The notes: generated by a model not told the origin, from the sequence alone. A DNA stretch of 61,183 nt from Rhodopirellula sp. (GCA_002690925.1 NZGD01000203.1:1-61183); one strand, 5' to 3'; positions 26,963-36,870 are shown, counted from the stretch's first letter. Numbers and translations: made by a program.

Positions 26963-27306
26963 TTCGAAAGCAAAGGCGAGACGCCGGAGAGCTAAATTGG
27001 GAATGACTCGGTAATGCAGTTTGCTGAGCTTTGGGGTTGTTGTTCCTGTTGCTCATAGATTGTCAAAATCATACAGAGATAGCGGTTTGATGCCGTGTTT
27101 TGTGGGGTTCACGCTGCCGATCTACTTTTGCGAGAACTAGGTGGTTTGTTGCGGCTTGATGTTGAATTTTTTCTTTGTTGCCGGATTTACAGCTGATTCA
27201 ACGCTGACATCGAAACACGATTGTTGCGCGCCCCGAAGTGGTCTGATTACTGCCAAACAAGCAGAGAGTCCTCTGAAACTTGTCTTTGGTAAATGGAGTA
27301 TCAGTC
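26963..27306. other. Intergenic region without a visible gene
   Basis: About 340 bases between the propeller and the PH-domain gene. Short overlapping frames are present on both strands but none is convincing. Confidence 0.5.
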
Positions 27307-27708
27307 ATGTCCAGCGAAACCTGCTTATTGGTAGCTTCGCCGTCAATGTTTCGAAACCGTCCGTTCAGTTTTATCGTGGTTTGTGCCCTGTCCTTGGTCG
27401 GGATTGGAATTCCGATGTTGGTGATCTGGTTTTTCCGTTGCCGGAGTACGGAGCTGACCGTGACAGACTTGCGAACGCGTCTACACCGTGGTTGGTTGAG
27501 TCGCTCTATCACTGAGGTATGGCACCGCGATGTCAGGAACGTGCAGATTGAGCAAACGTTTTTTCAGCGTGTTTTGGGTGTGGGCAGCATTGGGGTTTCC
27601 TCAGCCGCTCAATCGAGTATTGAGATCGAGGTCAGTGGTATGCGGAATGTCGATAAGATCAAAGGAATCATCGATAAAAACCGTATTTCCAGCAGAGTGG
27701 CGGCGTGA
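27307..27708 (+). CDS. PH-domain (bPH2-like) membrane protein
   Basis: A 133-residue protein. One hydrophobic segment (FSFIVVCALSLVGIGIPMLVIWFF, about residues 20-43) is followed by a small soluble domain: STELTVTDLRTRLHRGWLSRSITEVWHRDVRNVQIEQTFFQRVLGVGSIGVSSAAQSSIEIEVSGMRNVDKIKGII. The order L-x-V-T-D, R-x-G-x-x-S, V-x-x-x-D-V-R-N-V and G-V-G-x-I matches the YdbS/YdbT-type bacterial PH domain. Such proteins are membrane-anchored and of unknown function. The ATG at 27307 is preceded by TGGAG. An upstream GTG at 27280 would add nine residues. Confidence 0.75.
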   Translation: MSSETCLLVASPSMFRNRPFSFIVVCALSLVGIGIPMLVIWFFRCRSTELTVTDLRTRLHRGWLSRSITEVWHRDVRNVQIEQTFFQRVLGVGSIGVSSAAQSSIEIEVSGMRNVDKIKGIIDKNRISSRVAA

Positions 27709-27838
27709 TGAATCGACTCCATTGCTGACCCGATTTGATCGCGGGAAAATGATTCACCATTGGTGTTGCGATAGTGGTTTCAACGAAGTCTACGAGGCTT
27801 GACTCGTAGCCAGGCCTACCTGATTGATCATGAACGCA

Positions 27839-29015
27839 TCAGGGAACCGCTTGCATGACTTCGGTGAGCATGATTTTTGGTTTGATCTGTTGAAACTGCA
27901 GGTCAAAGAAACCTGCGCCTTCCTGCTTGTGAGGAAATGATACTGAAATGGTATCACCGCGTTTGCAGAAAACACTCGGATTGGTCCAGTCAACTTGTTT
28001 GAGTTGATTTGCATTTTCGCGAGCTGCCGTGTAACTGCCTTTTAGGAACGCAGCTAGAATCGTTTCACATTCCTCAGCGGTCAGTCCTGCGATGGAGCGA
28101 GTTCGGTATTTTTTTTTCCTACCTTCAGAATGATTGGTTTTTGAGATTGTGCTTTGCCAGCCCAGAACTCGCCAAGTTGCTTGTCACCAGGCTGAGGTCC
28201 ATCCGTTCCTGTCCACCATTTTGCATATTTCAACTCCAGTGATTTGCAACAAACCACACGACCTTCTATTTCTTCAATGCTCTGTACTGTGATAGTTCGG
28301 TTGCTCGATGGTCTAAAGTAGTGCGTGGAGATTTTTGCAACTGTTGCGATGCCGCATTGATTGGCAAGCTTGATAATGTTCTGTTCTTCGTCTTTTTCCA
28401 GTTTGGCATTTTGAATGTAATGCCGCTCAAAGTTAACTGAGCTGGGTATTGCATTTGTAATGTTGCTTAATAACAGCCAAGGTCCGCCACTTCCATTGAA
28501 GCCGACGCCGACTTCCAGTTTTCCTTGATCACTGCTGCGAATCGGGAAGCAATTGTTGTATGTCGAATACAAAAGGTCACCGTCCAGAAACACAAGTAAT
28601 CTTGTTATGTTCCCCTCTGTGATTGTCTTCAGTGGCGTAATCCTGTCTGGGTGACTAGTCCCATAGCCACGGATGGTTTTCGGGGGCAGCCAAGTTTCCC
28701 TCCTTGTCGAATTGCCTTCTTGTAAATTTCACTGACCGTAATCAGGCCATGCCCTTGGGCGTTGTAATCAAGGATTGTCACATCCAGGATGCTTGGAATT
28801 GCTGGATTATTGATTGCCTCGGTTAAACCTGCGGGGACAGGTTCATCTGCTCTCGTTGTACAGGACGCGCAAAGAACGAGTGCTAGAGCCAAACTGCGTG
28901 TAAGACAGTTTGTTGTGCGTGCTTTGCCATGTGTTTTAGTCGCGGTAATGACTTCGGTAATGAAGAGGCCTTGAGGGCGATTAGAAACAATGGAAGTCGT
29001 TTGGGCACCGGACAT
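27839..29015 (-). pseudogene. Secreted protein gene interrupted by two homopolymer frameshifts
   Basis: Three adjacent frames join into one coherent protein of about 392 residues if a base is added at each of two homopolymers. The first frame carries a signal-like segment (SLALALVLCASC) and runs to KLGCP, where a G5 run (C5 on the coding strand) at 28682-28686 shifts frame. Adding one C gives C-P-P-K-T-I-R-G-Y-G. The second frame (LLVFLDGDLLYSTYNN to KPIILKVGKK) ends at a T9 run (A9 on the coding strand) at 28109-28117. Adding one A continues KKYRTRSIAGLTAEECETIL to the stop at 27839. I recognise no family. The damage is either real decay or sequencing error; two homopolymer losses favour the latter. 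Confidence 0.7.
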
Positions 29016-29216
29016 TTGAAATGAACTCAGAGTCGCTCTTGTACAGAAGGTGGCAGGACTCGCTGCGTTCAACCCATGATGGTCGAGACTTAGTTGCACC
29101 AGCGTTCGAGCGACCCGTTACCGAACTAGTTTGCAGAATACCAACGTCGGAACACTACTGTGTGTGACGCTTTACAGGTCCGGGATCAGGGTCCGCAGCA
29201 GAGAATAAGCGGCTGA

Positions 29217-30530
29217 TCACAGAGCACGCCGATACTCACCTCCGGAACCTTCAGCCAGCTGTTTTAGAAAGGCCTCGGTTCTGGGGTTAACCGCGATGCC
29301 GATTGTGTTGAAGTTCAGGTGTCGAAACTGGTTGCGGCCAAGAATATCGACAAGAATTTTTTCTGGTTCGGTGGTTTCACCAATGGTGGGTCTGCCGTCT
29401 GTCAACAAAAATACCGTTTCCAGATCCTGATCAAAGGTAAGAGACTGCCGCAAGGCGCCGTAGGTATTGGTTCGGTCTCCATAACCAAGCCTACGGATGA
29501 AGGCGATGGCTTCGAGTTTATTTTGTTCGCTTGCGTCCACCAAGGTTTTTCTCCAAACCCGGACTCCAGTTTCGTAAAACATGATTGCGAATTCGGTTTC
29601 TTCTGGCAATTCCCTGATGACTTTGATCAACTCCAACTTGGCCCTTGCGAGGCGACTCATTCCAGCCCAGTAATCTTTCATGCTGCCAGAATGGTCGATA
29701 ATGAACATCATTCGCTGGGCATGAATATCAATCCCGTAGTACTGCTGCTTTGTAAACTTGATGCGGTTCATGGATTCCGGCTCGTATCCGGCCGTTTTGA
29801 AAACAATTTTGTCTTGCTCTTCCGCATTGTTCGTTTCTTGTACCGGGTTGTTGCGTTCCTTCCATCTGCGAAAGCGTTCGTCATCTCCCAAAAAGTCGGA
29901 AACGGTGACTGAAGCCAGTGCAGTCTCAATCAAGTGGTGCAGTTGCCCGTCAAGTGTCAGATGAATGGTCGTCAAGAAATCAACCGCATCGGGGTGATGC
30001 ATCCGCGTGAAAGCACGCAGCAGGTTGAAGCGATAACCATACATTTCCTTGTATTCGGGACGACGGGCTTGTTTCTTCAACGCGTCGATGGCACCGTGGA
30101 ATTGGAATTGCCCGAGTACGTCTGTCGAAATGAGACGGATGCCCATCAGTGGCGAATCGAGAGCGTCGATGAATAGCGACTCAACCTCGGGTTCATGAAG
30201 AGTACCTAGCAGGTACAGCAATTGAGACGTGCTGGCGCGAATATTGCTTTCCGTTTCGGCCGCCTCAATATTTCGGCGAGAAGCCGCCAAGAGGATGGGG
30301 AGTTCGGCGGGGAGGTGGATCGACTGCTGCTTACACTTCAGGATTGTTCGCAACCGTGTTTGCTCGCTAGCCGCAGTAAGGCCACGGAAAATCGCCGACC
30401 GGCGGAGTTCCCGATTCTCAGCCGCTGCGGCTGCTACGGTTGCATCCCGTGCAAGGCTATATTTCGCTGGAAACAGAACGCTTGGGCTTAGTGCCAGCAG
30501 CACCATGAGGAGTGGATAAGTCGTTCTCAC
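29217..30530 (-). CDS. Exported protein with HEAT-like region and VWA domain
   Basis: A 437-residue protein with a signal peptide (YPLLMVLLALSPSVLFPA). Residues about 40-215 are helical, with HEAT-like units such as LFIDALDSPLMGIRLISTDVLGQF. A von Willebrand factor A domain occupies about residues 270-437: MMFIIDHSGSM provides the metal-ion-dependent adhesion site DxSxS (D279, S281, S283), with the threonine and later aspartate supplied by GDRTNTYGAL and FLLTDGRPTIGET. VWA domains bind ligands through a divalent metal. The broken gene lies 200 bases downstream on the same strand. The ligand is unknown. Confidence 0.85.
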   Translation of the reverse strand: MRTTYPLLMVLLALSPSVLFPAKYSLARDATVAAAAAENRELRRSAIFRGLTAASEQTRLRTILKCKQQSIHLPAELPILLAASRRNIEAAETESNIRASTSQLLYLLGTLHEPEVESLFIDALDSPLMGIRLISTDVLGQFQFHGAIDALKKQARRPEYKEMYGYRFNLLRAFTRMHHPDAVDFLTTIHLTLDGQLHHLIETALASVTVSDFLGDDERFRRWKERNNPVQETNNAEEQDKIVFKTAGYEPESMNRIKFTKQQYYGIDIHAQRMMFIIDHSGSMKDYWAGMSRLARAKLELIKVIRELPEETEFAIMFYETGVRVWRKTLVDASEQNKLEAIAFIRRLGYGDRTNTYGALRQSLTFDQDLETVFLLTDGRPTIGETTEPEKILVDILGRNQFRHLNFNTIGIAVNPRTEAFLKQLAEGSGGEYRRAL

Positions 30531-30730
30531 AGGATCCCCATTTCAATATTAGCGGAATGAATTAGTCGCAGTCCGCCATCTGAACAATGGGGCGATGCAA
30601 CCTTTTCACCCAAACTGCGGAGGTAAATTGAATGTACCAATCGTAAACAACTGCGTCAAAGAAAACACAGAAATTAAGCGTGAGCGACAACAATCCTCCT
30701 CCGCGGACAACCGCAGGGAATACCTGATCA

Positions 30731-31975
30731 TTACATCTGTCCTGCTTCCGCTTTCGCCCGCGAGATTGATGCGTCCATGTCATCGAAGACCTTCGCGGTC
30801 CCCTCGTCAAAAATTCGGCCGATCAGGAGGTTTGTGACGCTGCCACGGTGCTCAGGGTGCTCTTTCATGAATCGTCCGATACTGAATTCCTTGGTGTAGA
30901 AAGCGTGTACCAGTTTGCGAATTAGCTTGGCACCTTCCTTAAAGTCTCCGCACCATGAACCCAATTGCTTCGCGGAGAGGTCTCCCATCTTAAGGCCCTC
31001 AGCAACGGCATCTCCAGCTCGTACCCCCATCTCCAACGCGAAGTAGACGCCCGAGGAGTAAACCGGGTCGATGAAACCGAGTGCGTCGCCGACCAGGACC
31101 CAGCCATCACCAGCGTTCGCCTTGGTCATGTAGGAAAATTCTTTAGCGGTGCGAATGTCACCCAGTTGCGTAGCGTTGGCGAGTCGTGGTTTTAAACCAG
31201 GACACCGTTCGAGTTCTTCGAAGAACACCTCCTCGGGCTTTCCGCGGCCCTTGAGCAAGTAGTCATTATCAGAAACGCAACCAATGCTAGTGATCCCGCG
31301 AGAGAGCGGAATGAACCAAAACCATGCCTCTTTGTTCTCGGTGTTCATGATGATCGTAGCGCCCTCGTTATCGCCTTCACCACGCACAGCGTCTTTATAA
31401 TAGGTCCAGATGGCAGCCTTCTTCAGGTCGGGATCAACTTGCTTGAGCCCCAGCTTGTTCGCTACGAAGGATTGCTGGCCTGTCCCGTCAATTACGACGC
31501 GACAGTCGATCTCCTTGAGTTCGTCGTTCGCTTGCTTGATTACCACTCCGCAAGCGGCACCGGACTCGTCAAAACGGACATCGACCAGACGGGTGCGGTC
31601 ATAGCAGTCAGCGCCCAATTCAGCCGCTCGATCAAAAAGCATCTTATCGAATTCGCTACGCTCAACCTGCCAGGTTTCGCTGCATTCTCGGTCATCGTGC
31701 TCGCGGAAGAAGAAAGGATCTGATTCTGTGCCTTTATGAGTGACAAATTGCACACTCTTTTTGACCTGCCATCCATTCGTGCGCACGCGGTCTGTGAGGC
31801 CGAGGCGTTGCAGGGGCCAGAAAGTTTCGGGCATCAGAGACTCACCTACGTGAAAACGCGGGACTGCCTCCCGCTCGATCAGCAGGGTATCGCAGCCGGC
31901 TTCGGCTACGATAGACGCCGCGGATGATCCCCCGGGACCGCCACCAATGACAACGCAATCGTACTGTGATTTCAT
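30731..31975 (-). CDS. FAD-dependent oxidoreductase of the halogenase/geranylgeranyl reductase group
   Basis: A 414-residue flavoprotein. The FAD-binding GGGPGGSSAA is at residues 11-20, FHVGESLMPETF follows, a conserved lysine pair is at 72-73 (WQVKKSVQFV), and WFWFIP is at 218-223. GDALGFIDPVYSSG is the C-terminal FAD site. W-x-W-x-I-P and the G-D-A-x-G-F-I-D-P-V-x-S-S-G block are hallmarks of flavin-dependent halogenases, whose catalytic lysine sits near this position. Related non-halogenating monooxygenases share part of them, so the reaction stays open. There is no flavin reductase or biosynthetic cluster nearby. I chose ATG 31975 (MKSQYDC); an upstream GTG at 32011 has a slightly better ribosome binding site. 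Confidence 0.8.
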   Translation of the reverse strand: MKSQYDCVVIGGGPGGSSAASIVAEAGCDTLLIEREAVPRFHVGESLMPETFWPLQRLGLTDRVRTNGWQVKKSVQFVTHKGTESDPFFFREHDDRECSETWQVERSEFDKMLFDRAAELGADCYDRTRLVDVRFDESGAACGVVIKQANDELKEIDCRVVIDGTGQQSFVANKLGLKQVDPDLKKAAIWTYYKDAVRGEGDNEGATIIMNTENKEAWFWFIPLSRGITSIGCVSDNDYLLKGRGKPEEVFFEELERCPGLKPRLANATQLGDIRTAKEFSYMTKANAGDGWVLVGDALGFIDPVYSSGVYFALEMGVRAGDAVAEGLKMGDLSAKQLGSWCGDFKEGAKLIRKLVHAFYTKEFSIGRFMKEHPEHRGSVTNLLIGRIFDEGTAKVFDDMDASISRAKAEAGQM

Positions 31976-32384
31976 CTTTTCTTGCTTCTGATTGGGGTTT
32001 GTCAGCGTCACGGTGATTCCTATTGCCCGTGCACACGAACTACCGAAGATTATAGTCGCTTGTTAACCCTTTCTTGCGTTTGTTACCTCCGTGATTCGGC
32101 TGGAGTCGCAAACACGATGTGGGTGAGTGCTTGTTTTTCGTGAATTTTTGGGTTGTTCCCGCCCTCGCTGGCATAATTCCTCGCTCAGGTTGAGCCACTT
32201 TTGTTGAATTGCCGCCCGATCGATCATCTGCACGACTGCTCCCGGGGCAAGATGCCAAGTTTGAGCTTGAACACAAAGGGGATGTTTCCGATACAATCGA
32301 CGGATTGTCGCAGGCCGTTAAGCTCAGCTAACTTGTGCATGCGGACTCGCCAATCATTCCATTCCCAACCGTTTCGGGTCATTT
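31976..32384. other. Divergent region between the flavoprotein and a sulfatase
   Basis: Roughly 400 bases hold the promoters of two divergent genes. Small frames overlapping on both strands show no domain. Nothing else stands out. Confidence 0.5.
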
Positions 32385-34178
32385 ATGCCACTTCGACATC
32401 TCTCAAAGGTTGCGTTCCTACTCTTTTGTTGCGTGCTTTTCGCTGCTCGTTGCTGCGTCGCAAACGCAGAGACGAAACCGAACGTTGTAATCGTGATTAC
32501 CGACGACCAGGGTTACGGCGATTTGTCATGCCACGGAAACCCGGTCTTGAAAACTCCCAATCTTGATGCACTGCACGCTGATGCAGTCAGGCTTGTTGAT
32601 TATCACGTTGCGCCGACGTGTTCGCCCACGCGAGCGGCCTTTTTGACGGGGCACTGGACCAATCGTACAGGTGTTTGGCATACCATCATGGGGCGTTCCA
32701 TGTTGCGTGAGAGTGAAGTGACTATGGGGCAGGTGTTCAGAGACAACGGATACGCGACGGGTATGTTTGGTAAGTGGCACCTGGGTGACAACTACCCGTT
32801 CCGCCCGGAAGATCGTGGATTCACCGAAGTCATGCGACATGGCGGTGGGGGTGTAGGGCAGACACCCGACTACTGGGACAATGCCTACTTTGACGGTAGT
32901 TACTGGCACAACGGTAAGCCCGAAGCTGTCGAGGGTTTTTGTACGGATGTGTTTTTCCGCTATGCGAAAGACTTCATCAAAACGCAGAAAGCTGCGGGGA
33001 AGCCTTTCTTAGCTTACATTGCCACGAACGCACCGCATGGTCCCATGCATTCTCCCGAGGAATTCAGTGAGCCGTATCAGGACCAAAACGTTAACTTAGC
33101 CAACTTTTACGGGATGATCGCGAACATCGATCAAAATGTTGGTCAGTTGCGTGCCTTCCTTGATGACCAAGGCCTGGCCGACAACACGATCTTTATTTTT
33201 ACAACCGACAATGGAACTTCTGCCGGTGATCGCGTTTTCAACTCTGGCATGCGTGGAAAGAAGGGCAGCGAATATGACGGGGGACACCGTGTTCCTATGT
33301 TTATTCGTTGGCCGGTTGGCGACCTCCGTGGTGGACGTGATGTTGAGACAATCACAGCCTATGTTGATGTCCTGCCGACGCTTATTGAGTTGTGTGGTGT
33401 GGAAGCACCCAAGAACATTAATTTCGACGGCGTTTCAATCAAGCCTCTGTTGGATGGCAAGCAACCCGATGCTTGGCCTGATCGGATTCTGGTGACAGAT
33501 TCTCAGCGGGTGAAAGATCCGATTAAATGGCGAAAAAGTGCTGTCATGACGTCAACGTGGCGTTTGAACAACGGGAAAGAGCTCTACAACATCAAGTCGG
33601 ATCCTGGCCAAAAGAAGGATGTTGCCGCAACGCATCCCCAAGTGGTGCAGCGTCTGACTGACTTCTACGATCAGTGGTGGGCTGAAATCGAGCCGTCGTT
33701 TAAAAACGCGACTGCAATCTATCTTGGCCACCCTGACGATAATCCTGCGCGTTTGACATCGCACGATTGGATCACTACCGGTTCGACTCCCTGGAACCAA
33801 AGCCATGTGCGTCGCGCCATGAATGGAAAAGGAAATACAGGTTTTTGGAATGTGAAAGTGTTTGAGCCCGGTGAATATCAGTTTCGTCTTCGACGTTGGC
33901 CCGAAGAAGTTGATCTGCCGATTGCTGCACCGCTTGCACCTGGTGCACCCGTGCCAGGCGCGAAAGCCTACCGCACTGCTGATGGTCTGGCCATCAAACC
34001 TGTCAAGGCAACCTTGCAAATCGGTGACGTCACTGTCACCAAACCGATTGGAACCAATGCCAAAGAAGTGACGTTTGATTTAACGGTCAAAGCCGGTAAG
34101 AAAACCTTGTCAGCATCGTTTGAATCTGAGGACGGAACGGTCCATGGAGCCTACTTTGTTTACGTGACTAGAAAGTAG
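32385..34178 (+). CDS. Secreted sulfatase (type I)
   Basis: A 597-residue arylsulfatase with signal peptide (HLSKVAFLLFCCVLFAARC). The metal-site start is PNVVIVITDDQGYGD (D40, D41), and the formylglycine motif CSPTR starts at C79 and is followed by AAFLTGHWTNRTG. GYATGMFGKWHLGD, NAPHGPMHSP and IFIFTTDNGTSAGD are the remaining metal and active-site blocks. The final 150 residues form a beta-rich domain (VTKPIGTNAKEVTFDLTVKAGKKTL) typical of planctomycete sulfatases of this subgroup. It probably releases sulfate from a polysaccharide. An amidohydrolase follows 220 bases downstream on the same strand. Confidence 0.95.
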   Translation: MPLRHLSKVAFLLFCCVLFAARCCVANAETKPNVVIVITDDQGYGDLSCHGNPVLKTPNLDALHADAVRLVDYHVAPTCSPTRAAFLTGHWTNRTGVWHTIMGRSMLRESEVTMGQVFRDNGYATGMFGKWHLGDNYPFRPEDRGFTEVMRHGGGGVGQTPDYWDNAYFDGSYWHNGKPEAVEGFCTDVFFRYAKDFIKTQKAAGKPFLAYIATNAPHGPMHSPEEFSEPYQDQNVNLANFYGMIANIDQNVGQLRAFLDDQGLADNTIFIFTTDNGTSAGDRVFNSGMRGKKGSEYDGGHRVPMFIRWPVGDLRGGRDVETITAYVDVLPTLIELCGVEAPKNINFDGVSIKPLLDGKQPDAWPDRILVTDSQRVKDPIKWRKSAVMTSTWRLNNGKELYNIKSDPGQKKDVAATHPQVVQRLTDFYDQWWAEIEPSFKNATAIYLGHPDDNPARLTSHDWITTGSTPWNQSHVRRAMNGKGNTGFWNVKVFEPGEYQFRLRRWPEEVDLPIAAPLAPGAPVPGAKAYRTADGLAIKPVKATLQIGDVTVTKPIGTNAKEVTFDLTVKAGKKTLSASFESEDGTVHGAYFVYVTRK

Positions 34179-34399
34179 ATTCGAGAATTCCTGAAGGCGG
34201 CGACAAAATGCAATGGGTGCAATGGCTGTTCTGCTGAATGGACACAGGTTTTGTCGTAGGGAGCATGGCAGCCGGATGGAACGATTTAAATTCGCTACGT
34301 TTGAAAGTTGCCAGCTCACCGATATGAATTCATGGTTGGGGGCTTGGCTGCCGTATCCTACTCGCATGAAATTGATTTCTCACTGGAAGGTGATCCTTG

Positions 34400-35419
34400 A
34401 TGAATAGGTCCATCACGCGACGTGTGTTTTTGGGTGGTGCAGCCTCATCTTTGTCGCTGTTGAATACCGGCGTGACGTCAGTTGCTGGCCGAAACCAAAA
34501 TCCCGGCGTGGGGCAGGCTGTCGAGGCGGATGCGTCTTCCGATCCTCAGGAAGAGTCTTTGGGGCAGAAAAAAACGGGGTGGATCGATGCTCACGTGCAT
34601 GTTTGGACGCCCGATGTCGAGCGGTACCCCATCGACACGAATCGTTTCTCCGTCGAAGACATGGTGCCAGCAAGTTTTACGCCTCAGCAACTTTTGGCGG
34701 AATGCCAGCCATCCGGTGTGGAGCGTGTAGTTCTAATACAGATGAGCTTTTACGACACTGACAATTCCTACATGCTCGATGTGATCAAGAAGTACCCGGG
34801 AGTTTTTTCTGGAGTGGGGATTGTTGATCATCACGCTGCAGACTTGCCCATGCAGATTGACGCTTTATCAACGGCAGGTGTTCGTGGATTTCGCATCAAT
34901 CGCCGAGGCGGTCAAAAAAAACACTGGTTGACCGATTCTGGTATGGCGACACTTTGGAAAATCGCTGGGCGTCGGGGATTGAGCATCTGCCCATTAATCA
35001 ACCCCAGTGACTTGGGTGTGATTGACCAGTTGTGCGTTAAGTATCCGGATACTCGGGTGGTAATTGATCATTTTGGCCGTGTAGGAGTCACCGGGGAAAT
35101 CGTTCCGGCGCAGCTCAACTCTCTGTGCCAGCTTGCTCGACACCCGAACGTTCATGTCAAAATGTCAGCGTTTTACGCTCTCGGAAAGAAGCAACCGCCC
35201 TACAAAGACTTAATTCCCATGCTTCGCCGGGTCATTGATTCGTTTTCGCCGCAGCGACTGATGTGGGCCAGTGATTGTCCCTATCAAGTGCAGGGAAAGC
35301 ACGACTACCAATCTTCGATTGATCTGGTTGGTCACCATTTGAAATCGTTGTCGAAGACGGACCGCCGATGGATTCTTCGTGACACAGCTGAAAAAGTATT
35401 TTTCAACAAAGTGTCCTAG
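34400..35419 (+). CDS. Tat-exported amidohydrolase (PF04909 family)
   Basis: A TIM-barrel metal hydrolase of the amidohydrolase-2 group, which includes lactonases and decarboxylases. The start at ATG 34400 is set by GGAAGG ten bases upstream. Residues 7-12 (RRVFLGG) are a Tat signal. The metal motif HVH (H65, H67) appears in GWIDAHVHVWTPD, later metal and active-site histidines in VVIDHFGR and LMWASDCPYQVQ (D). The family order H-x-H, H, D is complete. It resembles sugar lactone or aromatic lactone hydrolases, substrate unknown. It is convergent with trpG, the stops 9 bases apart. Being just after a sulfatase, a role in sugar degradation is possible. Confidence 0.85.
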   Translation: MNRSITRRVFLGGAASSLSLLNTGVTSVAGRNQNPGVGQAVEADASSDPQEESLGQKKTGWIDAHVHVWTPDVERYPIDTNRFSVEDMVPASFTPQQLLAECQPSGVERVVLIQMSFYDTDNSYMLDVIKKYPGVFSGVGIVDHHAADLPMQIDALSTAGVRGFRINRRGGQKKHWLTDSGMATLWKIAGRRGLSICPLINPSDLGVIDQLCVKYPDTRVVIDHFGRVGVTGEIVPAQLNSLCQLARHPNVHVKMSAFYALGKKQPPYKDLIPMLRRVIDSFSPQRLMWASDCPYQVQGKHDYQSSIDLVGHHLKSLSKTDRRWILRDTAEKVFFNKVS

Positions 35420-35428
35420 CGAGCGACG

Positions 35429-36007
35429 CTACCAGTTTAGGAATCGTTTTAGCAATTCAATTCCGGGCTCGGTCAAAAAGCTTTCAGGGTGGAATTGCCA
35501 ACCTTCGAGAGGAAATTCGGTATGCCGCACGCCCATGATCTGCCTTTCCCCCCCGGTGTCAGTCCAGGCAGAGACCGCTAGTTCTTTTGGCAATGTCGTC
35601 GGTTTGATGACGAGGCTATGGTAACGCGTTGCCACAAATGGGTTGGCGATTCCTGAAAAAAGTCCCTCATTGTCGTGCTCGATGCGATCGGTTTTACCGT
35701 GCATCAATTCCGGCGCGCGAACGATGCTACCACCAAATGCCTGCCCAATCGATTGATGGCCCAGGCACACGCCCAAAATGGGTACCCGACCAGCAAAGTG
35801 TTTAATGCATTCAACACTTATGCCAGCTTCATTCGGTGTGCATGGACCTGGTGAGACTAAAATGCGTGACGGCGACATGGCATCGATCTCAGCTAACGAC
35901 AAATCGTCGTTGCGGAACACACGGATTTCCGCGGCAGGATCAATCTCGCCCAGTCGTTGCACAAGGTTGTATGTAAAGGAATCGTAGTTATCGATCACGA
36001 TTACCAT
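35429..36007 (-). CDS. trpG: Anthranilate / aminodeoxychorismate synthase glutamine amidotransferase subunit
   Basis: A class I glutamine amidotransferase that supplies ammonia to chorismate-using synthases for tryptophan (TrpG) or folate (PabA). The 192 residues hold the full signature: MVIVIDNYDSFTYNLVQ at the start, LVSPGPCTPNEAGIS, the nucleophile motif ILGVCLGHQSIGQAFGG with its cysteine, and the histidine-glutamate pair in GWQFHPESFLT. In bacteria lacking a second copy this subunit serves both pathways, so the symbol trpG is used but pabA is possible. The large subunit is not in the window. Confidence 0.95.
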   Translation of the reverse strand: MVIVIDNYDSFTYNLVQRLGEIDPAAEIRVFRNDDLSLAEIDAMSPSRILVSPGPCTPNEAGISVECIKHFAGRVPILGVCLGHQSIGQAFGGSIVRAPELMHGKTDRIEHDNEGLFSGIANPFVATRYHSLVIKPTTLPKELAVSAWTDTGGERQIMGVRHTEFPLEGWQFHPESFLTEPGIELLKRFLNW

Positions 36008-36313
36008 GGCGCACGCTTCGCTGATGATGTCAATGGTAAAATAAATTGTAACGTAAAAAAGATATTCTTGTCCTACCAGCTTAAACGCTCTTTAGCCAGT
36101 TCGGATACAGTGCCTATAATACACGCAGTACAAATGAGGCAAGTGTTTGTGCTGCGGGTCCTGAATTCGTATTTCGAGAACAGGCACAGATGAATCATTC
36201 ATTTCCAAAGTTATGCCGATTGGTTGGCTGAGGGATTTAACCGTTGAGACCATTGCCATGCGTGGCAATGTCAACTTCGGATTTTATACTCGTTCGTGTT
36301 ACGGAACTCCATT
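36008..36313. other. Intergenic region upstream of DUF2617 and trpG
   Basis: About 300 bases, divergent. It holds a TATAAT at 36115-36120; a weak TTTAGC lies 18 bases upstream at 36091-36096. No gene visible. Confidence 0.5.
36091..36120 (+). promoter_or_regulatory. Candidate promoter for the DUF2617-HisA pair
   Basis: A consensus -10 TATAAT (36115-36120) has a poor -35 (TTTAGC) with an 18-base spacer. It lies about 190 bases before the first start codon. Only the -10 box is good. Confidence 0.3.
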
Positions 36314-36856
36314 GTGCTTTCGGTCCGCCCAAAAGTCGCCGAACTGGCGTTTCAAGTATTCAGCCGGTCATTGCATCCCGAACTGTATACTCTTCAGAAG
36401 AGCCGTCGAATCGAACGCACGCGTTACGAGGCGCGGGTGGATATTACCAATTGCGGTCATGTCATCACGTGGAACGGCGGAGGCGTGACCATCTGTGAAG
36501 TTGCTACGAGTGCACATCAACCGCTACCTAAGCGTAGGTGTTTGTTGGCGAAGTCATTGAAAGGCAGTCGTACCGAGCGAGCGCAGTGCCGTGATGGCGT
36601 CGAGTACCGCACCAGTTTCCAGTTGGAGTCGGTCGAACCAGACTTGTTTTGGATGGTTCAGCAGCAATTGGGCGAAGGGCCTACCGAAGGTTTGTTGCAC
36701 ACGTTTGATGCAAGTGGACGTATGGCGCTCGGGGCGCTGAGTTATGTGAATGTGGAAACGCGTCAAAACTCAATGCTTGTTCAAGCGATCCATACTTTTC
36801 CAGATGACTACGCGATTGTAAAAGTCGAGTCAGTATTCTCGTTGCCTGCCGAATAA
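36314..36856 (+). CDS. DUF2617 family protein
   Basis: About 180 residues starting at GTG 36314 (V-L-S-V-R-P-K-V-A), which gives the family's usual L-S-V-R-P-K start; a GTG at 36296 would add six residues. The sequence has AFQVFSRSLHPELY, YEARVDITNCGHVITWNGG, a repeat-like EYRTSFQLESVEPDLFWMVQQQL and the C-terminal VNVETRQNSMLVQAIHTFPDDYAIVKVES, consistent with a beta-rich fold. DUF2617 has no known reaction. It precedes the HisA-like gene by 14 bases, so the two are probably cotranscribed. Confidence 0.7.
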   Translation: MLSVRPKVAELAFQVFSRSLHPELYTLQKSRRIERTRYEARVDITNCGHVITWNGGGVTICEVATSAHQPLPKRRCLLAKSLKGSRTERAQCRDGVEYRTSFQLESVEPDLFWMVQQQLGEGPTEGLLHTFDASGRMALGALSYVNVETRQNSMLVQAIHTFPDDYAIVKVESVFSLPAE

Positions 36857-36870
36857 AACGCGGTTTAAAT

